DNA from: Bordetella parapertussis
Lineage (GTDB): Bacteria; Pseudomonadota; Gammaproteobacteria; Burkholderiales; Burkholderiaceae_B
Assembly (NCBI GenBank): GCA_945903445.1
Contig: CAMDNZ010000077.1
Span: 1 to 10,513 of the forward strand
DNA length: 10,513 nucleotides
Direction of reading: 5' to 3'
Under the pieces are notes generated by a model. It saw only the letters and a program-made list of their open reading frames with translations. It had not been told where the DNA came from and made no database searches. Of this stretch, positions 4,870 to 10,513 are shown one piece after another (the first letter of the stretch is position 1; each line of letters opens with the position of its first letter). Made by a program: the position numbers and the translations under genes.

Positions 4870-6336
4870 TCAAATCAAAAACAACGTAGCCAGCCCCAAA
4901 AACAGGAAGAACCCCAGCGCATCCGTAGCAAACGTCAACAGCACCGACGACCCGATCGCCGGATCCTTCCCGAACCTCGACCGAACCATGGGCACCATCA
5001 CGCCCATGCTGGCACCGATCATCATGTTGCAGATCATCGCCGCCATCATCACCAGGGCAATCGACACTGACCCCGACAGCACCCAGGCAAACCCGGCGGC
5101 AACCAGACTCCCGCATAGCCCCACCAGCAGCGTCACCTTCATTTCGCGCTTCACCAGCTGCCACAAGTTATGCGGCGTGATCCGTCCCACGGCCAGCGCA
5201 CGAATGACCATCGTCATCGTCTGATTACCCGAGTTCCCACCAATCCCGGCCACGATGGACATCAAAAACGCCAGCACCACGATCTGACCCACGGTGTCTT
5301 CGAAGTGCGAAGCGACCATGGACGCCGTGGCCGCCGTACAGAGATTGACCAGCAACCAAGGCGCACGGTTACGCAACGCCTTGGCAACCGGTGCAAAAAT
5401 ATCTTCCTCTTGCAGACCCGCACGTGACAGCGCTTGTTCTTGCGAGTCCTCTCGCATCACGTCCACGACATCGGCAATCGTCACTCGACCGATCAATCGA
5501 TTCTGATCGTCCACCACAGGTGCCGACACCAAGTCGTAGCGCTCGAAAGCACCCGCCGCATCGGCATCCGAATCCAGGGGGTTCAAGGTCAGATAGTCGG
5601 TGTTCATCACCGCCCGAACTTCGGTCTCCGGTTCGGCCACCAACATGCGAGCGATCTGCAAACTGCCTTGCAGCTTGTCTTGCCTATCCACCACAAAAAT
5701 CTGATCGGTGTGATCGGGCAGTTCCTGCAAGCGGCGCAGATACCGCAGCACCACCTCCAGCGTGACATCTTCACGCACCCGCACCATCTCGAAATCCATG
5801 ATGGCCCCGACGCTGTCCTCGGGGTAGCCCATGGCTTCGAGCAACTGCGCGCGCTCTTCCTCGGTCAGCCCTTTCTGAACCTCGGCCACCACATCGGGCG
5901 GCAGGTCGGGTGCCAGATCGGCCAGCTCGTCGGCGTCCATGTTGCCCGTCGCGGCCACCAGGTCGCTGCGGTCCATGGTCTCGATCAGCGACTCGCGCAC
6001 CCAGTCTTCGACTTCCAGCAGCACGTCGCCGTCGTGTTCGGCATCGACCAGCGAGAAGATGAACTGGCGTTCTTCTTTGGGCACCGACGCCAGAATGAAC
6101 GCGATGTCCGACGGATGCAGGCTGTCGATCAGCGTCTTGAGCGAGGCGACATGTTGGCGATGAACAAGGTTCTCCACCAGATTCGCCTTGGCATCGCCGG
6201 CTTCCTGCCGATGCACCAGATCTTCGATGACTTGCTGTTTGCGCAGGATGTCCTGCACCTGTTGCAGCGCGTGCTGGGCGTCTTCAGGATCCAGGCGGCG
6301 GGGCAGCGAGGTCGGGGGCGTGGGCGTGTGGCTCAT
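4870..6336 (-). CDS. mgtE: MgtE-family magnesium transporter
   Basis: A homodimeric inner-membrane Mg2+ channel gated by cytosolic Mg2+. Numbered from the ATG at 6336 (488 residues): an N-terminal extension (1-55) with two copies of an [IV]E[DN]LVHRQ motif (37-44, 54-61), the MgtE_N superhelical domain (~60-170), two CBS domains (~176-238 and ~240-298), a connecting helix, and five membrane helices from ~325 to the end. The pore-region motif GIGGNSGNQ (364-372) and an Asp in TM5 (TFATDALGF, Asp472), which corresponds to the family's central Mg2+-binding Asp, are present, so it looks intact and functional. An in-frame TTG at 6342 would add two residues, but AGAG sits better for the ATG. It starts 9 bp after the thioesterase stop, implying one transcript. 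Its stop is 2 bp from IS debris, which has displaced any native terminator. Confidence 0.95.
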   Translation of the reverse strand: MSHTPTPPTSLPRRLDPEDAQHALQQVQDILRKQQVIEDLVHRQEAGDAKANLVENLVHRQHVASLKTLIDSLHPSDIAFILASVPKEERQFIFSLVDAEHDGDVLLEVEDWVRESLIETMDRSDLVAATGNMDADELADLAPDLPPDVVAEVQKGLTEEERAQLLEAMGYPEDSVGAIMDFEMVRVREDVTLEVVLRYLRRLQELPDHTDQIFVVDRQDKLQGSLQIARMLVAEPETEVRAVMNTDYLTLNPLDSDADAAGAFERYDLVSAPVVDDQNRLIGRVTIADVVDVMREDSQEQALSRAGLQEEDIFAPVAKALRNRAPWLLVNLCTAATASMVASHFEDTVGQIVVLAFLMSIVAGIGGNSGNQTMTMVIRALAVGRITPHNLWQLVKREMKVTLLVGLCGSLVAAGFAWVLSGSVSIALVMMAAMICNMMIGASMGVMVPMVRSRFGKDPAIGSSVLLTFATDALGFFLFLGLATLFLI

Positions 6337-6345
6337 GCGCAAACT

Positions 6346-6759
6346 CTAGAGCGGGGGCAGGGGGCGGCTGGCGCGCGTATCGTCGGTGGCCACATAGGTG
6401 AGCACCGCTTCGGTCACTTTGACGACTTCGGCGTCAAGCCGTTGACGCTGGGCATAAACCTCGACCGCGATGGTGATCGAGGTGCGGCCGGTCTTGATGA
6501 TGTCGGCATAAAAACTGAGCAGATCGCCGACGAACACCGGCTGCTTGAACAGGAATTCTTTTACGGCAACGGTTGCCACGCGTCCGGCTGCGCGACGCGC
6601 CGCAGGAATCGAACCGGCTACATCGACCTGCGCCATGATCCAACCGCCAAACACGTCGCCGTAGATGTTGGCGTCCGACGCGGCGGGCATGACCCGCAAG
6701 ACACAGTCGCGATCGGTGGGCAGGCGCAAGCTGCTAGGCGACGTGGTGGATACTGTCAT
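6346..6759 (-). CDS. Acyl-CoA thioesterase, YciA-type hotdog fold
   Basis: A 137-residue cytosolic single-hotdog thioesterase that hydrolyses acyl-CoA esters. Seen: the YciA/BACH-type signature NIYGDVFGGWIMAQVD (31-46), with Asp46 in the position of the presumed catalytic acid on the hotdog helix, followed by AG-x-A-A (48-54), VATVAVKEFLFKQPVFVGD (61-79) lining the substrate channel, and the GRTSITIAVEVYAQ strand (91-104). The short length fits a single-domain protein that assembles as a dimer or higher oligomer. The start is set by AAGGA six bases upstream of ATG. The Shine-Dalgarno lies in one arm of an inverted repeat, so translation could be structure-controlled. It is the first gene of a probable two-gene operon with mgtE; no metabolic link between the two is obvious. 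Confidence 0.88.
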   Translation of the reverse strand: MTVSTTSPSSLRLPTDRDCVLRVMPAASDANIYGDVFGGWIMAQVDVAGSIPAARRAAGRVATVAVKEFLFKQPVFVGDLLSFYADIIKTGRTSITIAVEVYAQRQRLDAEVVKVTEAVLTYVATDDTRASRPLPPL

Positions 6760-6803
6760 GGCTTTTCCTTCAGGGCAACCTGCGGATTATGGCAGGAAAA
6801 GCC
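6760..6803 (-). promoter_or_regulatory. Inverted repeat overlapping the thioesterase ribosome-binding site
   Basis: On the minus strand GGCTTTTCC (6803-6795) and GGAAAAGCC (6768-6760) are perfect 9-bp complements with a 26-nt loop. The second arm ends right at the ATG and contains GGA of the AAGGA Shine-Dalgarno, so folding would hide the start. An alternative inner pairing CCTGC/GCAGG shares bases with the first arm. A possible -10 box CATAAT (6791-6786) lies in the loop; if used, the first arm would not be transcribed. Confidence 0.35.
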
Positions 6804-6848
6804 AAATGTTCTTGCGACGGAATGTGCCACTTTCAGGCGGCCAGCCCG

Positions 6849-7967
6849 TTATGACATCAGGGCGACCATACCGAAGCCAGCAATCAGGAGCCAGACGTAC
6901 AGCACGCTTGCCAGCCCCAGGGCCTTCGGACCGGCTTGCCGCAGTTGAGCTAAGCGCGTTTCCATACCCAGGGCGGTCATGGCCATGGTCAGTAGAAAAA
7001 TGTCCAGCTGGCGCAATGCGTCCACCAGGGCGGGCGCGAGAATGCCGGTCGAATTAAGCAGCGCGAAGGCTAAAAAGCCCAAGGCAAACCAGGGTACGGG
7101 TACCTTACCTGCGCCTTCCCCGGCATTTTCCCCAGGGACTGCATGAGCCTCCGACGCCGAGCGATCGCGTGTCGCGCCGACCTGACGCGCCCGTCGATTG
7201 AGCCACATCCCCAGCACCAGCAGCACTGGCACCAACAAGGCAACGCGGGTCATTTTGACGATGGTAGCGACTTCGACCGTCTCGGGCGACATGGCGCTGC
7301 CTGCCCCCACCACTTGGGCCACCTCATGGATGGTGCCGCCTACCAGCAGGCCCCAACTGCGTGCGTCCAGTGCCAACCATCCTGCGTGATAGGCCACGGG
7401 AAAGAGGATGAGCGACAACGTGCCGAACAACACCACGGTCGCCACGGCTACGGCACTTTTATGCGGCGCATTGCGCAGGGCCGATTCGACGGCCAGCACG
7501 GCAGCAGCGCCGCAGATGGCGCTACCGGCAGCGGTCAACAGGGCGGTGTCGCGATCCAGACCGAACCACCGCTTGCCTGCCCAGACGCCGATCAGCAGAG
7601 TCGAAACGACCACCCCTACCGACATGACGAGCCCCGCAAGGCCGACCGAAGCGATCTGTTGCAGGCTGATGTTCAAGCCATATAGCGCCACGGCGATGCG
7701 TAACAGACGTCGGGCGCACAGATGAACCCCCTGATTCCAGCCGTCCGACATCGGCGTGTGCGCTGCGTTGCCATACAGCATGCCCGCCAGGATGCCGACG
7801 ATCAACGGCGACACACCCCACCGCACAATTGCTGGCAAGGCGGCGAATTGCGATACCCCCAGCGCGAACAGGGCAACGAACAGCACGCCGTTGAAGACGG
7901 GCCGCCAGCCCGGTTGCGGGGCGGGTAGGGCAGTTTGGGAAAGGGTCGGAATCACGGATCGGGCCAT
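6849..7967 (-). CDS. yeiH: YeiH-family putative sulfate exporter / membrane protein (UPF0324)
   Basis: An inner-membrane protein of 372 residues with about ten hydrophobic segments. Family motifs seen: GVSPLIVGILAGMLYGN (51-67), the RLLRIAVALYGLNISL stretch (87-102), the small-residue motif GSAICGAAAV (148-157), GGTIHEVAQVVGAG (210-223), VKMTRVALLVPVLL (237-250) and ALGMET (332-337). The linker 259-289 is hydrophilic and rich in Ala, Gly and Glu, probably a cytosolic loop. YeiH homologues are annotated as putative sulfate or sulfonate-related exporters, largely by genetic neighbourhood; the substrate is not proven. It is divergent from a LysR regulator, as yeiH is from yeiE in enterobacteria, which suggests regulation from the shared intergenic region. 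Its Shine-Dalgarno is weak. Confidence 0.85.
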   Translation of the reverse strand: MARSVIPTLSQTALPAPQPGWRPVFNGVLFVALFALGVSQFAALPAIVRWGVSPLIVGILAGMLYGNAAHTPMSDGWNQGVHLCARRLLRIAVALYGLNISLQQIASVGLAGLVMSVGVVVSTLLIGVWAGKRWFGLDRDTALLTAAGSAICGAAAVLAVESALRNAPHKSAVAVATVVLFGTLSLILFPVAYHAGWLALDARSWGLLVGGTIHEVAQVVGAGSAMSPETVEVATIVKMTRVALLVPVLLVLGMWLNRRARQVGATRDRSASEAHAVPGENAGEGAGKVPVPWFALGFLAFALLNSTGILAPALVDALRQLDIFLLTMAMTALGMETRLAQLRQAGPKALGLASVLYVWLLIAGFGMVALMS

Positions 7968-8092
7968 ATCTACATAACTGAAAGTGATATTAGATCGGCC
8001 AGATATATTTAAAAAGCTGTTGTTTATTATATTAGATATCTAAAAAAGTTATAGTTATCGCACGTGTTTATACGATTGCATCCGACCTAACC
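7968..8092. promoter_or_regulatory. Divergent yeiH-lysR promoter region with candidate LysR operator
   Basis: 125 bp, far more AT-rich than the surrounding genes. The 9-mer ATATTAGAT occurs twice in direct orientation, at 7987-7995 and 8029-8037, 42 bp apart (four helical turns). The second copy overlaps a perfect 12-bp palindrome TTAGATATCTAA (8032-8043). Such paired sites with dyad symmetry fit LysR tetramer binding. A possible yeiH promoter is TAATAT (7993-7988, minus strand) as -10 with a weak -35 TTTTTA 17 bp upstream. TATA-rich stretches near 8051-8075 could hold the lysR -10. Confidence 0.5.
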
Positions 8093-8983
8093 ATGTCTCT
8101 CAATCCAGACCATCTGCTGACCTTCATTGCCGTGGCCGAAGCCGCCAATATCAGCCGCGCGGCAAAAGCTCTGCATCTCTCGCAGCCCGCGGTGTCGGCT
8201 CAGTTGCGTGCGTTGCAAGACTGGTTCGGTGAGCCGCTATACAGGCGAGCCGGTCAGGGCATCGCGCTGACGGATGCTGGCCTGAGCTTATTGCCGCACG
8301 CCCGCCGCTTGCGGGCAACGCTGGCGCAGGCTGCCGAGGCGCGCGCCGACTACGCGGGTTTGGTGTCGGGCGCCTTGCGCTTGGGGGCCAGCACCACACC
8401 TGCCAGCTATCTATTACCCAACGCCGTGGCGGCGTTCCGCGAGCGCTATCCTGCCGTCGCCCTGTCGCTGGCCGATGGTAATACGAGCGAAATCGTCGAG
8501 CGGCTGGACGGATTCGATCTGGCGTTCGTCGAAGGCGACTTGCCCGCAGCATTGCCGCCCGATTGCGCAGAGCATGAATGGCGTGAAGATGAGGTGATGG
8601 CGATCGTGCAATCGCATCATCCCTTGGCTGCGCAAACCAGTGCGTCGCTGGATCAAATTGCAGCTTGCCCGTGGGTGACCCGCGAACCGGGTTCCGGTTT
8701 GCGAGGCCGAGTCGAGCAGGTGTTTGCCGAGGCGGGCCACGTGCCTGTCACCTCGTTGGAATTGGCGGGGGTCGAAGCGGTCAAGCACGCCGTGCGTGCG
8801 GGCCTCGGCGTCGGATTCGTGTCGTCTTTGGCATTGCGCCATGAGGATGCCAGCTTGGTCGGCCTGCGTATCGGTCCGAAAGGATTGTGGCGCACCATTC
8901 GTATTCTGGTGCCCCATGCCTCGTCACCCACCCGCGCGACGAAGGCATTTTTGGACGCGCTGATCTCTGCGCGATCCGTTTGA
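8093..8983 (+). CDS. LysR-type transcriptional regulator (YeiE/CysL-like)
   Basis: A 296-residue LysR-family DNA-binding regulator. Residues 1-65 form the winged HTH: LLTFIAVAEAANISRAA, KALHLSQPAVSAQLRALQ (recognition helix), then LYRR and LTDAG as in all LTTRs. A coiled-coil linker follows (~66-88), then the periplasmic-binding-like effector domain (~90-290), with GALRLGASTTPASYLLP opening its first lobe and AGLGVGFVSSLAL near residues 237-249 closing the second. No internal break. It is divergent from yeiH and most simply controls that gene and itself; YeiE and CysL of this branch respond to sulfur or sulfite status in other bacteria, but the ligand here is unknown. The ATG has no strong Shine-Dalgarno; its position fits the family N-terminus. 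Confidence 0.92.
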   Translation: MSLNPDHLLTFIAVAEAANISRAAKALHLSQPAVSAQLRALQDWFGEPLYRRAGQGIALTDAGLSLLPHARRLRATLAQAAEARADYAGLVSGALRLGASTTPASYLLPNAVAAFRERYPAVALSLADGNTSEIVERLDGFDLAFVEGDLPAALPPDCAEHEWREDEVMAIVQSHHPLAAQTSASLDQIAACPWVTREPGSGLRGRVEQVFAEAGHVPVTSLELAGVEAVKHAVRAGLGVGFVSSLALRHEDASLVGLRIGPKGLWRTIRILVPHASSPTRATKAFLDALISARSV

Positions 8984-9070
8984 CCCGCTCGATCCGATCG
9001 TGCCGCACAATCTGCGATCGCTGCGCGATTTGCCCGATGCCACTAATCGAGCCGCGATCCGAGCCTTTGC

Positions 9071-9120
9071 GGCCCGGTCGAATTCGTCGAGCAATCGGGG
9101 CTGGTTCGTCTTACCGGGCC
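9071..9120. repeat. Inverted repeat in the convergent lysR-amidohydrolase gap
   Basis: GGCCCGGT (9071-9078) and ACCGGGCC (9113-9120) are perfect 8-bp complements separated by 34 nt; the right arm overlaps the amidohydrolase stop codon. The loop is long and there is no T-tract, so terminator function for either gene is uncertain. Apart from this, the 127-bp gap (8984-9110) shows only GATCG-rich sequence and no gene. Confidence 0.25.
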
Positions 9121-10304
9121 AACCAGCGCCGCGCCAGCTCGACCCAATAAGTCGCCCCAACCGGCAACAGCATGTCGTTGAAATCGTAGCTGCCGTTATG
9201 CAGCATACACGGCCCCATGCCGTGGCCCTCGGCGCGGTGCGAGCCGTCGCCCGCGCCCAGCCACACATAACTGCCGGGACGCGCTTCCAACATGAACGCG
9301 AAATCTTCCGCACCCATCGACGGCGAGATATTGTCGTCGACCCGGTCGGCACCCACGATGTCGCGCAACACTTCGGCGCTGAACGCGGCTTCGGCGCTGT
9401 GGTTGCGCGTGGCGGGGTAGTTGCGATGGAATTCGAAGGTGGCGGTGCAGCCCATGCCTTCAGCGAAGCTGTGCGTCAGTTCGCCCATGCGGCGCTCGAT
9501 CAAATCCAGCGTCTCTTTGGTGAACGTACGAACCGTTCCGCGCATTTCTGCCGACTCGGGCACCACGTTGTCGGCGCTGCCAGTATGAATCTGGGTGAGA
9601 CTGAGCACCGCGGCATCCACCGGATTGCGATTGCGCGAAACGATGGTCTGCAATGCCTGGGCCAACTGCACCGCCGCCATGACGGGGTCTACGCCCAGAT
9701 GCGGCATGCCCGCATGGGCGCCGCGACCGGTCAAGACGATACGGAACTCGTTGCTGGATGCCATGATCGGACCCGAGTTCACCCCGAACGTGCCGGCCGG
9801 TATGCCCGGCCAATTGTGCATGCCGAATACGGCTTCAACGGGGAAGCGCTCGAACAAGCCCTCTTGCACCATGCGCTGGGCGCCGCCACCGCATTCTTCG
9901 GCGGGCTGGAAAATGACAATGACGCGGCCATCGAAGTCGCGCGTCTGTGCCAGATAACGAGCCGCCGACAACAGCATGGCGGTGTGCCCATCGTGACCAC
10001 AGCCATGCATCTTGCCGGGGATGGTGCTGGCGTGCGCGAACGTATTGATTTCCTGCATGGGCAAGGCGTCCATGTCGGCGCGCAAGCCGATGGCGCGGGT
10101 GCTGTCGCCACGACCCTGAATCACGCCGACCACACCGGTACCCGCCAGCCCGCGATGGACTTCCACGCCCCATTCTTCCAGTCGAGTAGCAACTAGGTTG
10201 GACGTACGGAACTCTTCATAAGCCAGCTCAGGATGAGCATGGAGGTCTTGGCGGATGCGGGCGATGTCGTCGTGCCAGGCAAGGATGGGGTCGAGGAGTT
10301 TCAT
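9111..10304 (-). CDS. M20-family amidohydrolase (hippurate hydrolase / N-acyl amino acid amidohydrolase type)
   Basis: A 397-residue cytosolic metal-dependent amidohydrolase (M20D, HipO/ILR1-like) that cleaves N-acyl amino acids such as hippurate or N-acetyl amino acids. Seen: DLHAHPELAYEE (20-31), GLRADMDALPM (73-83), MHGCGHDGHTAML (99-111), FQPAEE (132-137) and MHNWPG (162-167). The expected metal ligands are present: Cys102, His104, Glu137, His163 and, near the C-terminus, His369 in MLHNGSYDFND. The dimerisation (lid) domain lies at about 180-295 and includes GRGAHAGMPHLGVDP (193-207). Full length, no lesions. The start agrees with the usual N-terminus of the family though the Shine-Dalgarno is weak. 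It converges on lysR and diverges from the gene at the window edge, so it is probably monocistronic. Exact substrate cannot be assigned. Confidence 0.92.
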   Translation of the reverse strand: MKLLDPILAWHDDIARIRQDLHAHPELAYEEFRTSNLVATRLEEWGVEVHRGLAGTGVVGVIQGRGDSTRAIGLRADMDALPMQEINTFAHASTIPGKMHGCGHDGHTAMLLSAARYLAQTRDFDGRVIVIFQPAEECGGGAQRMVQEGLFERFPVEAVFGMHNWPGIPAGTFGVNSGPIMASSNEFRIVLTGRGAHAGMPHLGVDPVMAAVQLAQALQTIVSRNRNPVDAAVLSLTQIHTGSADNVVPESAEMRGTVRTFTKETLDLIERRMGELTHSFAEGMGCTATFEFHRNYPATRNHSAEAAFSAEVLRDIVGADRVDDNISPSMGAEDFAFMLEARPGSYVWLGAGDGSHRAEGHGMGPCMLHNGSYDFNDMLLPVGATYWVELARRWLAR

Positions 10305-10426
10305 CTGGGATGCGCTGCAAGATGTATTCGATGGATGACCAAGGGTATCATCAAACGCACAAACAATGTCCTAGCCACGATTTAATCTGACAGTACAACT
10401 CTATTAAGCGCCTAAAGAAGGAGACG

Positions 10427-10513
10427 GTGTCGGCATTGTCCGATTCAACTGTTTATCGAGAGCGAGTTGTTTTGACTCCTGGAAGGTATGCCATGGTGTT
10501 TTACCAAAGCAGT
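10427..10513 (+). CDS. 5' end of an unidentified gene, cut by the window edge
   Basis: A reading frame from GTG runs 29 codons (beginning SALSDSTVYRERVVLTPG after the start) to the end of the window without a stop. A strong AAGGAG (10418-10423) precedes it, but only three bases before the GTG; an in-frame TTG at 10436 is 12 bases away, so the true start is uncertain. It is divergent from the amidohydrolase gene across about 120 bp in which no clear promoter was recognised. No family can be assigned from so short a segment. Confidence 0.4.
   Translation, partial: MSALSDSTVYRERVVLTPGRYAMVFYQSS

Noticed and set aside
5434..6948. 504-codon open frame on the plus strand opposite mgtE and the thioesterase
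   Set aside because: It lies antisense to two genes with clear conserved motifs, is very rich in His, Gln, Arg and Gly as expected of a GC-skewed shadow frame, and matches no family.
9000..10196. 398-codon open frame on the plus strand opposite the amidohydrolase
   Set aside because: A shadow of the M20 gene, whose catalytic motifs are all present on the minus strand; composition is His/Arg/Gly-rich and nonsensical.

Overview
This window looks like chromosomal DNA from a betaproteobacterium, most likely Burkholderiales and perhaps Alcaligenaceae. The evidence is GC-rich coding sequence, typical Shine-Dalgarno spacing, an MgtE with an extended N-terminal region, a YeiH-type transporter divergent from a LysR regulator, and an ALDH7-family dehydrogenase. 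The taxonomic placement is inference from gene content only.

Layout. (1) 36-2225, plus strand: an ALDH7 (antiquitin / alpha-aminoadipate semialdehyde dehydrogenase type) gene, followed 30 bp later by a RimJ/RimL-like GNAT acetyltransferase. (2) 2333-4036, minus strand: an accessory-looking cassette. In transcriptional order it holds a small acidic peptide gene put out of frame by an A7 tract, a perfect 26-bp palindrome, two tiny ORFs in one frame separated by a TAG, and a multi-spanning MATE-like exporter whose ATG overlaps the stop of the last tiny ORF (ATGA). The DNA around the peptide gene is clearly AT-rich. (3) About 4138-4867: a wrecked insertion-sequence mosaic, with the 5' end of an IS3-family orfA and the 3' end of an orfB on the minus strand. 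A piece of IS256-family transposase in the opposite orientation sits between them. The mosaic abuts the stop codon of the next gene. (4) 4870-6759, minus strand: a YciA-type acyl-CoA thioesterase gene followed 9 bp later by mgtE (Mg2+ channel), probably one operon. (5) 6849-8983: a YeiH-family membrane protein (minus) divergent from a LysR regulator (plus), with a 125-bp AT-rich intergenic region carrying repeats that could be the LysR operator. (6) 9111-10304, minus strand: an M20 amidohydrolase (hippurate hydrolase type), convergent with lysR. At the right edge is the 5' end of an unidentified plus-strand gene.

How they fit together. The flanking genes are ordinary housekeeping or catabolic genes. 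The most unusual part is the stretch between the GNAT gene and mgtE. Its arrangement (small peptide, hairpin, translationally coupled small ORF, exporter) resembles a peptide natural-product or microcin locus, but no maturation enzyme is visible and two lesions (the A7 frameshift and the in-frame TAG) suggest it is decaying or depends on recoding. IS debris directly upstream fits acquisition or loss by transposition. That interpretation is inference; the ORFs, palindrome and overlap are read directly from the sequence.
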